A DNA stretch of 64,000 bases from Massilia sp. IC2-477 (GCF_020707265.1 NZ_JAJFEQ010000004.1:372001-436000); one strand, 5' to 3'. Shown: positions 33,651-45,715, counted from the first letter of the stretch. Notes: generated by a model from the sequence alone, not told the origin. Made by a program: numbers and translations.

Positions 33651-34604
33651 ATGACCACTGAAAACCGCGATACCCTGCAAAAATTCATCTTCGATAACGC
33701 TGCCGTCCGCGGCGAGCTGATCGAGATTTCCGACACCTGGCGCGAGATCCAGGCCCGCCACGCCTACCCGAAGGCGGTGCGCACGGCGCTCGGCGAGATG
33801 GTGGCGGCCAGCGCCCTGCTCTCGGCCAACCTGAAGTTCAACGGCGCCATCGTGATGCAGATCTTCGGCGACGGCCCGGTGCGCCTGCTGGTGGTCGAGT
33901 GCGACGCCAACCTGCGCATCCGCGCCACCGCGAAGCTGGCGCCGGACGCCGAGATCGGCGAGAACGCGACCCTGGAGCAGATGTTCAATGCCCACGGCAA
34001 GGGCCGCTTCGTGATCACCCTCGACCCGGTCGACAAGGTGCCGGGCCAGCAGCCCTACCAGGGCGTGGTGCCGCTGATCGGCGAGGACATGGCGACCGTC
34101 ATCGAGAACTACATGCTGCGCTCCGAGCAGATGGACACACGACTGTGGCTGGCGGCCGACGACCAGGTCTCGCGCGGCATGCTGCTGCAAAAGCTCCCGC
34201 GCCACAGCGGCAAGGACGACCAGCAGAAGCAGGCGTCGGAAGCGGAAGACCTGGAGACCTGGAACCGCGCCGTCATGCTGGGCCAGACCCTCAAGCGCGA
34301 CGAACTCCTGAGCACCGGCATCGAAACCCTGCTCAAGCGCCTGTTCTGGGAAGAGACGATTCGCGTATTCGACCCGCAGCATCCGCAGTTCCACTGCAGC
34401 TGCACGCGCGAGAAGGTCGGCAACATGCTCAAGATGCTGGGCCAGGAAGAAGTCGACTCGGCCCTGGCCGACCTGGGCGAGCTGGGGATCAACTGCGACT
34501 TCTGCGGCAAGCACTACGCCTTCGACAAGGTCGACTGCGCCCAGCTGTTCGCCAGCGATACCCCGGTCGAAACCATGATGCCGCCGAGCGGTTCCATCAA
34601 CTGA
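33651..34604 (+). CDS. hslO: redox-regulated chaperone Hsp33
   Basis: This 317-residue holdase is activated by oxidants. The N-terminal domain (LQKFIFDNAAVRGELIEI) is followed by the substrate-binding linker region. The C-terminal redox switch has four cysteines, FHCSCTRE and INCDFCGKHY, which bind zinc in the reduced form and form disulfides on oxidation. QGVVPLIGEDMA and LRRLFWEE-type segments also fit the family. It is co-oriented and 3 bp downstream of the carbonic anhydrase gene. Confidence 0.96.
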   Translation: MTTENRDTLQKFIFDNAAVRGELIEISDTWREIQARHAYPKAVRTALGEMVAASALLSANLKFNGAIVMQIFGDGPVRLLVVECDANLRIRATAKLAPDAEIGENATLEQMFNAHGKGRFVITLDPVDKVPGQQPYQGVVPLIGEDMATVIENYMLRSEQMDTRLWLAADDQVSRGMLLQKLPRHSGKDDQQKQASEAEDLETWNRAVMLGQTLKRDELLSTGIETLLKRLFWEETIRVFDPQHPQFHCSCTREKVGNMLKMLGQEEVDSALADLGELGINCDFCGKHYAFDKVDCAQLFASDTPVETMMPPSGSIN

Positions 34605-34637
34605 GCATCAACTGAGTCAAGCAAGGACTGTTGGACG

Positions 34638-35066
34638 ATGAAGGACACGCCCCGTAGCGCATTCCCCCATTTCCTGGCGATCCCCACACGCTGGATGGAC
34701 AATGACAGCTACGGGCACGTCAACAACGTCAACTATTACAGCTTCTTCGACACGGCGGTGAACCGCTACCTGATCGACGAGAAAGTCCTGGATATCCACC
34801 AGGACGGCATCGGCGGCCTGGTGGTGGAAACCGGCTGTTCCTACTTCAGCTCGATCTCTTTCCCGGACACGGTGCACGCCGGCGTACGGGTGGCAAAACT
34901 AGGCAACTCCAGCGTGCGCTACGAGATTGCGCTGTATCGCAACGACGATCCCCTGCCCTCCGCGGCCGGGCACTTCGTCCATGTCTACGTCGACCGCGCG
35001 ACCGATCGGCCAACGCCGATCCCCGCCAGGGCCCGCGCCGTACTCGAGCGCCTCATGCCCGCCTGA
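34638..35066 (+). CDS. acyl-CoA thioesterase (4HBT/YbgC-like hot-dog)
   Basis: This 142-residue single hot-dog domain has the catalytic segment RWMDNDSYGHVNNVNYYSFFD, where the first Asp is the active-site residue of the 4-hydroxybenzoyl-CoA thioesterase family. The length is typical. It probably hydrolyses acyl-CoA thioesters in the cytoplasm; the acyl group is unknown. It lies 33 bp after hslO on the same strand and may share its transcript. Confidence 0.9.
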   Translation: MKDTPRSAFPHFLAIPTRWMDNDSYGHVNNVNYYSFFDTAVNRYLIDEKVLDIHQDGIGGLVVETGCSYFSSISFPDTVHAGVRVAKLGNSSVRYEIALYRNDDPLPSAAGHFVHVYVDRATDRPTPIPARARAVLERLMPA

Positions 35067-35118
35067 ACAGGTCTTGCCCGATCCTGTCGGGATTCCTTAC
35101 AACATGATTCCTACGGTT

Positions 35119-35140
35119 AATGACTTTTAAGTAAGTCATT
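35119..35140. promoter_or_regulatory. inverted repeat upstream of the PEP-CTERM gene
   Basis: AATGACTT-TTAAGT-AAGTCATT is a perfect 8-bp inverted repeat with a 6-bp spacer. It lies 24 bp upstream of the sigma-54-type promoter at 35164-35179, a plausible enhancer position for a response regulator such as PrsR. The protein that binds it is not shown. Confidence 0.45.
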
Positions 35141-35163
35141 GATTCGTTTAACATTTTACAGTC

Positions 35164-35179
35164 TGGCATGGATTGTGCT
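35164..35179 (+). promoter_or_regulatory. sigma-54-type promoter (TGGCATG...TGCT) of the PEP-CTERM gene
   Basis: TGGCATGGATTGTGCT has the invariant GG (35165-35166) and GC (35177-35178) separated by exactly 10 bp, as in -24/-12 promoters; the -24 box TGGCA is perfect. It lies 36 bp before the ATG, leaving a short leader with AAGGAAAGG as ribosome site. PEP-CTERM genes in other proteobacteria are known to be driven by sigma-54 with the PrsK/PrsR pair. Confidence 0.65.
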
Positions 35180-35214
35180 ACATGACTGGAATTTAACGTA
35201 AGGAAAGGTTCCTA

Positions 35215-35859
35215 ATGCGCAAGGTTGTAGCAGGTTTATGCTTGATGGCCGGCATCGCCGCCTCGTCGGTCGCCGGAGCGACTGTACTCAACGGTACGAT
35301 CGCCAACTTCGATGGTGACAAGGATGGCGTCGCGGACGACCTGAACATCGCGCGGATCACGTTCACCGTGAGTGCCGGCACCCAGGTCTTCTTCGATTCC
35401 CTGGTACGCGAATCGACTGGCGTTGACCTGAACGGCGACAGACACATCACCGGTTTCGACAGCTACATGATGCTGTTCGACGCTGCCGGAAGGACGCTGA
35501 CCATCAACGACGATGCGCCGGGCGCCACGGCTGACGGCTCGGTCCATCACTTCGATGCCGCCATCCGCTGGACCTTCGCACAGGCCGGTACCTACATGGT
35601 CACGATCGGCCAGGGCACCTACTTCGCGCACGAAGCCCTGCGCGGCTTCGAAGCCAACCGCCCTTACGATGCCTTCATCGGGAACGAGAACTTCGGCGCC
35701 TGGCGCCTGACCATGACCGCCAGCGGCGGAACGCTGTCGAACGTGGCGCTAGATGGCGTGTCCGTCTCCGAGGTGCCGGAACCGGCGTCCCTGCTGCTGC
35801 TGGGCGCCGGACTCGCCGGTGTCGCGGCGGCACGCCGCAAGCGCGCCACCCGCGCATAA
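35215..35859 (+). CDS. PEP-CTERM sorting-domain protein (DVUA0089-like)
   Basis: This 214-residue exported protein has a signal peptide (LCLMAGIAASSVAGA) and a C-terminal sorting tag: VPEPASLLLLGAGLAGV and then a basic tail ARRKRATR. Exosortase recognises this tag and processes the protein at the cell surface, often in exopolysaccharide-forming strains. The middle contains FDGDKDGVADDLNIARITFTV and DLNGDRHITGFDSYM, which resemble calcium-binding or beta-sandwich segments of the DVUA0089 family. It stands alone behind a sigma-54-type promoter. No exosortase gene is in this window. Confidence 0.85.
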   Translation: MRKVVAGLCLMAGIAASSVAGATVLNGTIANFDGDKDGVADDLNIARITFTVSAGTQVFFDSLVRESTGVDLNGDRHITGFDSYMMLFDAAGRTLTINDDAPGATADGSVHHFDAAIRWTFAQAGTYMVTIGQGTYFAHEALRGFEANRPYDAFIGNENFGAWRLTMTASGGTLSNVALDGVSVSEVPEPASLLLLGAGLAGVAAARRKRATRA

Positions 35860-35872
35860 GCCTGCGCCTCAT

Positions 35873-35895
35873 GACGGGATCCACAGGGTCCCGTC
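35873..35895 (+). terminator. hairpin after the PEP-CTERM gene
   Basis: GACGGGATCC-ACA-GGGTCCCGTC forms a 10-bp stem with one T-G wobble, 13 bp after the stop codon. No T-run follows, so it may only stabilise the 3' end of the mRNA. Confidence 0.4.
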
Positions 35896-35969
35896 GCCTC
35901 CTGCACCAGAAACGAACCGGGACACTCAAAATACGTATTTTCTCCAAGGGTGCTAAGCTGATGCCTCTT

Positions 35970-35983
35970 TGACAGTGTTGTCA
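35970..35983. promoter_or_regulatory. TGACA-GTGT-TGTCA inverted repeat in the dps promoter region
   Basis: This perfect 5-bp inverted repeat with 4-bp spacer is 40 bp before the dps ATG and contains TTGACA (35969-35974), a possible -35 box. It may be an operator overlapping the promoter; the regulator is unknown. Confidence 0.35.
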
Positions 35984-36023
35984 TTCCATACAAACACTCA
36001 CCGTTGACCTGAGGAGAAACACG

Positions 36024-36530
36024 ATGCACATGGATACCGGAATCGGCACCGAAGACCGTGCCAAGATCGTCGAATCGCTGTCGACCGTCCTTGCGGACGC
36101 CTACATGCTGTACCTGAAGACCCACAATTTCCACTGGAACGTCACCGGGCCGATGTTCTCGACCCTGCACGTGCTGTTCGAGGAACAGTACACCGAACAG
36201 TGGAATGCCCTGGACGAGATCGCCGAGCGCATCCGCGCCCTGGGCCACTTCGCACCGGCGACGTCGCGCCGCTATGCCGAACTGTCGAGCATCAAGGAAG
36301 AACCCGAAGTGCTGTCGTCCAAGGAAATGATCCGCCAACTGGTGGAGGGCAACGAAGTCCTGATCCGCACCCTGCGTGCGAGCGTCAAGGTAGCCGACGA
36401 GCTGGACGACTTCCCGACCGCCGACATGCTGACCACCCGCATGGAAGTGCACGAGAAGAACGCCTGGATGCTGCGCTCCTTCCTGGAGCAAGGTGCCGGC
36501 GCGCAACAGGGCGACGCTTCGTCGGACTGA
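36024..36530 (+). CDS. dps: DNA-protecting ferritin-like protein Dps
   Basis: This 168-residue protein has the Dps ferroxidase pattern. TVLADAYMLYLKTHNFHWNVTGPMF provides the His ligands and MFSTLHVLFEEQYTEQWNALDEIAERIR the Asp/Glu ligands of the inter-subunit iron site. It assembles as a dodecamer, binds DNA and oxidises Fe(II) with H2O2, protecting stationary-phase cells. AGGAG precedes the ATG. A terminator follows at once, so it is monocistronic. Confidence 0.95.
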   Translation: MHMDTGIGTEDRAKIVESLSTVLADAYMLYLKTHNFHWNVTGPMFSTLHVLFEEQYTEQWNALDEIAERIRALGHFAPATSRRYAELSSIKEEPEVLSSKEMIRQLVEGNEVLIRTLRASVKVADELDDFPTADMLTTRMEVHEKNAWMLRSFLEQGAGAQQGDASSD

Positions 36531-36547
36531 TCGCGGCATACGCCAAC

Positions 36548-36574
36548 AAAAAACGCGCCGAAAGGCGCGTTTTT
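36548..36574. terminator. rho-independent terminator after dps
   Basis: AAAAACGCGCC-GAAA-GGCGCGTTTTT forms an 11-bp stem with a GAAA tetraloop. A T-run follows on the plus strand and an A-run precedes it, so it can stop transcription from either side. Confidence 0.9.
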
Positions 36575-36592
36575 CGTTTCCAGGGAAGAATT

Positions 36593-36744
36593 GTAGGGTG
36601 GGCGGCTTGTGAATCGTGCCACTGGCACGATTCACCCCACGCGGTGATAGTTGTGATATGGACAGCCGCACGGGCTGCAGTACTGTGATTTGACCGCGTG
36701 GGCGGAATATAGTCCACTGGACTATATTCCCCCGCTCACCCTAC
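36593..36744. repeat. expanded GTAGGGTGGGCGG element with two CCACTGG palindromes
   Basis: The ends GTAGGGTGGGCGG (36593-36605) and CACCCTAC (36737-36744) match the repeat at 29777-29827, as do the inner CCCACGCGGT (36636-36645) and ACCGCGTGGG (36693-36702). Each half is interrupted by a perfect 27-nt palindrome (36609-36635 and 36704-36730) with 13-bp arms and the shared core CCACTGG. No gene lies in the 284 bp between dps and the antidote-like gene. Confidence 0.75.
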
Positions 36745-36814
36745 GGATGAGCCGCGGTTTCTAAGTGATCGGCATTCGCCGGAGGGCGCGTTTTTCGTTG
36801 AAGCGGGGCCCGTT

Positions 36815-37075
36815 TCAACCGCGGCCGCCCGACATGTGCAGGTCGACCACCTTCATGATCTCGAGCGTGAGATCGAGGTTGAATTCGTCGGCCATCAATG
36901 CGGCCTGCAGTTCCTCGCGCGGCATGCCGACGGCCGCCGCCAGCTCGCCCAGGGCGGGGGCCTGCGCCACGGCGCGCATCGCCGCCGTGATCGCGGCGCC
37001 CTCGCCGTCCTCGAAAGCATCGGCCAGGCAATCGGCGATCGCGTCGAGCGAATCCAGGGATTTTTCTTGGGTCAT
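36815..37075 (-). CDS. small HigA/addiction-module antidote-like protein, orphan
   Basis: This 86-residue protein reads SLDAIADCLADAFEDGEGAAITAAMRAVAQA, then LGELAAAVGMPREELQAALMAD and LTLEIMKVVDLHM. This order (an acidic helix, then a Cro-like helix-turn-helix) resembles putative addiction-module antidotes of the TIGR02684 kind. No toxin gene of the RelE/HigB type is next to it. It starts 16 bp after ftsB, so it is the last gene of the pyrG-kdsA-eno-ftsB unit. A regulator or an antitoxin fossil are both possible. Confidence 0.62.
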   Translation of the reverse strand: MTQEKSLDSLDAIADCLADAFEDGEGAAITAAMRAVAQAPALGELAAAVGMPREELQAALMADEFNLDLTLEIMKVVDLHMSGGRG

Positions 37076-37091
37076 ATACTGCCGACGAAGA

Positions 37092-37433
37092 TCAGTGCTT
37101 CGTCTTGTCCTTCGGTGGTGGCGGTGGCGGCGGCACGGTCATCGATTCCGCCGGCTGTTCATCCTTGCGCAGCACCTGCACGAAGATTTCATTCTGCTTG
37201 ATCATGCCCAGCTCATACCTGGCGCGCTCTTCGACCGCCCCGAAACCGTCGCGCAGGTCGCGCACTTCCGATTCGAGCTTGCCGTTGCGGGCTTCCAGCA
37301 TCTCGGTCTTGCGGCGGGTCTGCTCGACCTGGTAGCGCATGTCGGCGACGTCGAGCCAGCCGCCCTTCCCCAACCACAAGGGGTACTGGATCAGCAGCAG
37401 CAGGACGGCGAGTGCAATGGTAATGAGTCGCAT
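37092..37433 (-). CDS. ftsB: cell division protein FtsB
   Basis: This 113-residue protein has one transmembrane helix ([18 protein letters not shown]) right after the start, the short motif GKGGW, and a periplasmic coiled coil ([28 protein letters not shown]) ending with [14 protein letters not shown]. These are the hallmarks of FtsB, which forms the FtsQBL complex at the septum. The tail is proline-rich ([10 protein letters not shown]). It follows eno 49 bp downstream, the usual place for ftsB in proteobacteria. The ATG at 37433 keeps the helix at the N-terminus. Confidence 0.94.
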   Translation of the reverse strand: MRLITIALAVLLLLIQYPLWLGKGGWLDVADMRYQVEQTRRKTEMLEARNGKLESEVRDLRDGFGAVEERARYELGMIKQNEIFVQVLRKDEQPAESMTVPPPPPPPKDKTKH

Positions 37434-37482
37434 GGACGTACAAACGAGCCGGACAACCCACAAGGGCTGCCCGGCATCGGAC

Positions 37483-38805
<1,323 letters not shown>

Positions 38806-38896
38806 CTAGCAGGCTAGCCCAAAACGATTGGCATTGTAACAAATGCGCGCACACACCCGGCCGCCGGGCGCATGCGCGCATTCTCGTGATGCAGTC

Positions 38897-41475
<2,579 letters not shown>

Positions 41476-41574
41476 TTAATCGGCGCAAATACTTCTGGTC
41501 ACCCTGCCAAGATCCGCAAAAAGCCCGCATCGCCGCGAACGCGCGCGATGCCGCGCAAGAATATGCCCCATCAA

Positions 41575-41605
41575 TTGACCGACCTGCCGGGTGGCCACCT
41601 ATACT
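41575..41605 (+). promoter_or_regulatory. candidate promoter of the DUF898-M48 pair
   Basis: TTGACC (41575-41580) and TATACT (41600-41605) are separated by 19 bp, longer than the usual 17. Transcription would start near 41612, only about 14 nt before the ATG at 41626, which agrees with choosing that start over the ATG at 41548. Confidence 0.4.
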
Positions 41606-41625
41606 GGGCTTTTTGCCTGGCCACC

Positions 41626-42762
41626 ATGCACCTACTTACCGACCCGCGCGCCGAGCCCGGTTTCGACGCACCTGCCGCCGCCCAGCCGCGGCGCCTGACG
41701 CTGGCCTTTACCGGCGACGGCCGCGAATACTTCCGCATCTGGGTCGTCAACCTGCTGCTCACACTGGCGACTTTCGGTATCTATTCGGCCTGGGCAAAGG
41801 TGCGCCGTCTGCAGTATTTTGACCGCAACACGCTGCTGGCCGGCGCCAGTTTCGACTTCCACGGCAACCCGCGCGCGGTGCTGGTCGGGCGCCTGCTGTC
41901 GGTGGTGCTGCTGGTGGCCTACCACTACGCCTTCGGCTTCTCGAGCACCTTCGGCATGGTCGTGATCATCGGCCTGCTGCTCGCCTTCCCCTGGCTGATG
42001 CGCGGCGCGCTGCGCTTCCGCCTCGGGAACACCAGCTACCGCGGCCTGCGCCTGGGCTTCGACGGCTCGGTCCCGGCTGCCTACCTGGCCTGGCTGCCGC
42101 CCGCCTTCACCTTCCTGATGCCGGGCGTGCTGCTGGCCCTGTACCCGGAAAAGCCCTACCTGGCGGCGCTGCCGGTGCCGCTTTACCTGCTGTGGCCACT
42201 GATGCACGCGCGCATCCGGCGCTTCCAGCATGCCCACCTGCTGTTCGGCGACCAGCATTCGGACTACACGGTCAAGTCGCGCCGCTTCTACCGCTTCTAC
42301 CTGGTGGCGGGCGGCCTGAGCCTGGCGGCGATGATCGGCGCCGGCGTGCTGGCCGGCGTCGTCGGCGCCGCCGCCGGCAGCAAGGCCGGCGTGGCGGTGG
42401 CGATCGGCGTGTTCGTCGGCCTGCTGATGGTGTATCTGGCCTACCTCTTCATCGGGCCCTACATGGTGGTGCGCGTGTCCAACCTGGCCTGGTCGAATAC
42501 GAGCTTCCCGGGCCTGCGCATCCATTCGACCCTGCCGGCGCGTGCCTTCATGAAGCTGCAGACGAAGAACGCGCTGCTCACCATCCTGACCCTGGGCCTG
42601 TACCGTCCCTTTGCCGTGGTCAGCGTGTACCGCTTCCGCCTGGCGCACCTGGCGATCGAGGTCGACGGCGACATCGAAGCCACGGCCGCGCACGTGGCGA
42701 CGCGGGGCGGCGCCGCCGGCGACAGCATCGCCGACGGTTTCGGCATCGACCTCAGCTGGTAA
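41626..42762 (+). CDS. DUF898 (YjgN family) membrane protein
   Basis: This protein of about 378 residues opens with LTFTG-type LAFTGDGREYFRIWVVNLLLTLATFGIYSAWAKVRRLQYF, the DUF898 signature, which recurs in relaxed form later (FPGLRIHSTLPARAFM-LQTKNALLTILTLGLYRPFAVVSVYRF). About six transmembrane segments are seen. Its function is unknown. It is 12 bp before an M48 peptidase gene; this pairing is common in betaproteobacteria and suggests a joint envelope role. The ATG at 41626 was preferred over one at 41548 because the DUF898 core starts there and a promoter-like pair lies between them. Confidence 0.88.
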   Translation: MHLLTDPRAEPGFDAPAAAQPRRLTLAFTGDGREYFRIWVVNLLLTLATFGIYSAWAKVRRLQYFDRNTLLAGASFDFHGNPRAVLVGRLLSVVLLVAYHYAFGFSSTFGMVVIIGLLLAFPWLMRGALRFRLGNTSYRGLRLGFDGSVPAAYLAWLPPAFTFLMPGVLLALYPEKPYLAALPVPLYLLWPLMHARIRRFQHAHLLFGDQHSDYTVKSRRFYRFYLVAGGLSLAAMIGAGVLAGVVGAAAGSKAGVAVAIGVFVGLLMVYLAYLFIGPYMVVRVSNLAWSNTSFPGLRIHSTLPARAFMKLQTKNALLTILTLGLYRPFAVVSVYRFRLAHLAIEVDGDIEATAAHVATRGGAAGDSIADGFGIDLSW

Positions 42763-42774
42763 GGAAAACCACTC

Positions 42775-43821
42775 ATGAGCACTGCACACTATTTCGACGG
42801 CCGCAGCGCACGCCTGCATGTGGTCAACCTGTCCACCGGCGACGGCGCCATCCACCTGCGCGGCGAGACCACGCGCAGCTATTCCCTGGCCGGCACACGC
42901 CTGGCCGAACCCTTCGAGCACGCACCGACCGTGCTGTATTTCGCGGACGGCACCCACGCCGAGCTGCACGACCCGGCCATGCGTCCGGTACTGGCCGCGG
43001 CGCTGGGCTACCGCAAGAGCTGGGTGGTGCGCTGGCAGGAGCACACCGCCGCCGTGCTGGTGGCGCTGGCCCTGCTGGTGGCCCTGATCCTGTCGGCCTG
43101 GCACTGGGGCATCCCGGCCGCCGCCGAGCGCCTCTCGACCCAGGTCCCGCCCCAGGCCGACCAGGCCCTGGGCCGGAACGCCCTGTCACTGCTCGAGCGC
43201 CAGGGCCTGTTGCAGCCGTCACGCCTGAGCGAGGACCGGATCGCGGCCATCGGGGCCATCCTGCAGCGGGTGCAGCCGGCCGCGCCGCGCATCCCGCTGC
43301 GCCTGCGCGTGGCCGATGCGCCCCGGCTGGGGGCGAATGCCCTGGCCTTCCCCGATGGCACCATCGTGCTCACCGACGAGATGGTGCGCCTCGCGATGGG
43401 CAAGAACAACGACCTCGACGCTAAAGCGGCGGCGGTACTGGCCGGCGTGCTGGCGCACGAAGTCGGCCACATCGAAGAGCGCCACAGCGTGCGCGCGATC
43501 ACGCGTTCGTCACTGACGGCAGCGCTGTCGGCCACCCTGTTCGGCGACTTCAGCGCGGTGGCCGCGGGCCTGCCGGCGGTGCTGACCAACATGGAGTACT
43601 CGCGCGCCATGGAACTGGCGGCCGACGACTATGCGGCGCGTACCCTGCAGGCCCGTGGCATCCCGACCGGACCACTGGCGGACCTGTTCGACTACCTCGA
43701 CGAGCGCAGAGAGAAAATACCGAAATTCTTCCGCCAGGCGATGTCCTATGCCGCCACCCATCCGGACGGCTACGCCCGCGGCCGGCGCCTGCGCGAGTCG
43801 GAGGCCGGAGATGAGCGATAG
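42775..43821 (+). CDS. M48-family zinc metallopeptidase paired with DUF898
   Basis: This 348-residue protein has a membrane anchor at about 80-105 (HTAAVLVALALLVALILSAW) and a catalytic domain with LAHEVGHIEERHSV (HExxH), then EYSRAMELAADDYAARTL, whose Glu is the third zinc ligand. It resembles BepA/YcaL-like periplasmic proteases. AAGGAAA lies before the ATG. It follows the DUF898 gene by 12 bp. The first 70 residues (YFDGRSARLHVVNLS) form a small beta-rich domain often seen with DUF898 partners. Confidence 0.9.
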   Translation: MSTAHYFDGRSARLHVVNLSTGDGAIHLRGETTRSYSLAGTRLAEPFEHAPTVLYFADGTHAELHDPAMRPVLAAALGYRKSWVVRWQEHTAAVLVALALLVALILSAWHWGIPAAAERLSTQVPPQADQALGRNALSLLERQGLLQPSRLSEDRIAAIGAILQRVQPAAPRIPLRLRVADAPRLGANALAFPDGTIVLTDEMVRLAMGKNNDLDAKAAAVLAGVLAHEVGHIEERHSVRAITRSSLTAALSATLFGDFSAVAAGLPAVLTNMEYSRAMELAADDYAARTLQARGIPTGPLADLFDYLDERREKIPKFFRQAMSYAATHPDGYARGRRLRESEAGDER

Positions 43822-43843
43822 ACAAATGTTGTAAATTGTCTAT
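43818..43843. promoter_or_regulatory. inverted repeat between the M48 gene and chemoreceptor gene
   Basis: ATAGACAA-N10-TTGTCTAT is a perfect 8-bp inverted repeat that begins inside the M48 stop codon. It has no T-run, so it looks more like an operator before the chemoreceptor gene than a terminator. Confidence 0.4.
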
Positions 43844-43947
43844 ACAGAAGCAGCATTATGCTGCGTTTACATTTCGGTTGGGCAATAATTGTTACTTTTA
43901 ATAGTGAACAGGGCGGGCCGGGCAAGGCTCGCCAGCCCATCCGACCT

Positions 43948-45642
43948 ATGCGCACTTTCAACAACCTCAGCATCGGCCTGCGTCTCGCCGCCGGTTTCGC
44001 CCTGACCATCGCCATGTCGCTCCTGATCGCCGGCACCGGCATGTGGCGCCTGCACCAGGTCGATACGGCCGCCCAGGCCACCCTCGCCGCCCCGCTGGCC
44101 AAGGAACGCCTGATCGCCGAGTGGTACACCCAGATCTTTGCCGCCGTGCGCCGCACCGCTGCCATCGTCAAGAGCAGCGATCCTTCATTGACGGCCTACT
44201 TCAAGGAAGACTCGGCGGCCACCGCCAAGCTGTCCTCGGATCTCATCAAGCAGATCGAGCCGCTCCTCGTCGGCGACAAGGAAATCGCCCTGTTCCAGCG
44301 CATCCAGGACCAGCGCAAGCAGTACAGCACGGCGCGCGACAATGCCGTCAAGGCCAAGGCCGAAGGCAATCCCGAACTGGCGGACAAGATCCTCGACGAG
44401 GCCTTCACCCCGGCCGCCAAGGCCTACCAGGAATCGGTACGGGAACTGGTTGCCATGCAGCGCACCAACATCGCCGCCACCGCCGCGGACATCGACGGCA
44501 TCGCCAGGCGCGGCCAGATGGTCATCGGCGGCATGACGGTGTTCGCCGTGCTGCTCGGGGTGCTATCGTCCTGGCTGCTCACGCGCGGCATCACGCGTCC
44601 GATCCGCACCGCGGTGCAGGTCGCCGAGACCGTGGCCGCGGGCGACCTGACCCAGCGCATCGACGCCGACAGCCGCGACGAAACCGGCGCCCTGCTGCGC
44701 GCCCTCGGCCACATGAACGCCAGCCTGGCGAAGATCGTCAGCGAAGTCCGCAGCGGCACCGACACCATCGGCACCGCCTCCGGCGAGATCAGCGCCGGCA
44801 GCCTTGATCTGTCGAGCCGCACCGAACAGCAGGCCGCCTCGCTCGAGGAAACCGCCGCCGCGATGGACCATCTCACCGGCACCGTGCGCCAGAACGCAGA
44901 CAACGCGCGCCAGGCCAACCAGCTGGCGATCACTGCCTCCAATGTGGCGGTCGATGCCGGCAGCGTGGTGGGCCAGGTGGTCACCACCATGGGCTCGATC
45001 AACGAATCCTCGCGCAAGATCGTGGACATCATCGGCGTCATCGACGGCATCGCCTTCCAGACCAACATCCTGGCGCTGAACGCGGCGGTGGAAGCGGCGC
45101 GCGCCGGCGAACAGGGTCGCGGCTTCGCCGTGGTCGCCTCGGAAGTGCGCACCCTGGCGCAGCGCTCGGCGGCGGCAGCCAAGGAAATCAAGCTTCTCAT
45201 CGGCGACTCGGTCGAGAAGGTCGAAGCGGGCACCAGGCTGGTCGACCGGACCGGCGAAACCATGGAACAGGTGGTCACCTCGATCCAGCGCGTCACCGAC
45301 ATCATGGCCGAGATCGCGTCGGCCAGCCAGGAACAGATCCACGGCATCGAGCAGGTCAACGGCGCCATCGGCCAGATGGACGAATCGACCCAGCAGAACG
45401 CCGCGCTGGTGGAGGAATCGGCCGCCGCCGCGGGCGCGCTGCAGGAACAGGCGCAGCGCCTGGCCGGACTGGTCGGCGTGTTCAAACTGGATGCGCAGAT
45501 GGCGGCGCCGGCGGCCGCGCGAGCTGCACGTGCGCTGACGGTCGCGCCGAAAGCAGCAGCGCGCAAGGAACCGCGCATGGCCGGCGCCAAGCCGGCAGCA
45601 CGCGCCAAGCCTGTCGAAACGGAAGAATGGGAAACCTTCTGA
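43948..45642 (+). CDS. methyl-accepting chemotaxis protein with C-terminal WETF tether
   Basis: This protein of about 564 residues has a first membrane helix ([22 protein letters not shown]), a periplasmic four-helix sensor with [23 protein letters not shown], a second helix ([18 protein letters not shown]), a HAMP domain and the signalling hairpin ([28 protein letters not shown], the highly conserved tip). It ends EEWETF, which matches the NWETF-type pentapeptide that docks CheR/CheB in E. coli receptors. It is a near twin of the receptor at 47334. The ATG at 43948 is preferred over 43858, which would add a poor leader. Confidence 0.9.
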   Translation: MRTFNNLSIGLRLAAGFALTIAMSLLIAGTGMWRLHQVDTAAQATLAAPLAKERLIAEWYTQIFAAVRRTAAIVKSSDPSLTAYFKEDSAATAKLSSDLIKQIEPLLVGDKEIALFQRIQDQRKQYSTARDNAVKAKAEGNPELADKILDEAFTPAAKAYQESVRELVAMQRTNIAATAADIDGIARRGQMVIGGMTVFAVLLGVLSSWLLTRGITRPIRTAVQVAETVAAGDLTQRIDADSRDETGALLRALGHMNASLAKIVSEVRSGTDTIGTASGEISAGSLDLSSRTEQQAASLEETAAAMDHLTGTVRQNADNARQANQLAITASNVAVDAGSVVGQVVTTMGSINESSRKIVDIIGVIDGIAFQTNILALNAAVEAARAGEQGRGFAVVASEVRTLAQRSAAAAKEIKLLIGDSVEKVEAGTRLVDRTGETMEQVVTSIQRVTDIMAEIASASQEQIHGIEQVNGAIGQMDESTQQNAALVEESAAAAGALQEQAQRLAGLVGVFKLDAQMAAPAAARAARALTVAPKAAARKEPRMAGAKPAARAKPVETEEWETF

Positions 45643-45662
45643 TCGTTTGACCAGACGGTAAA

Positions 45663-45697
45663 AAAGGCCGGGCCTGTTTGCACAGGACCCGGCCTTT
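45663..45697. terminator. bidirectional terminator between chemoreceptor and M20 genes
   Basis: AAAGGCCGGG-CCTG-N6-CAGG-A-CCCGGCCTTT forms a long stem with one bulged base, followed by TTTC on the plus strand and AAAAAA on the other side. It separates two convergent genes 73 bp apart. Confidence 0.85.
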
Positions 45698-45715
45698 CTC
45701 ATTACTGGAGCTGGA

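Noticed and set aside
36272..36717. Open frames covering the expanded repeat, giving words such as ESCQWHDSQ
   Set aside because: They are translations of the palindromic insert and cross the dps terminator; no start signal or conserved protein is involved.
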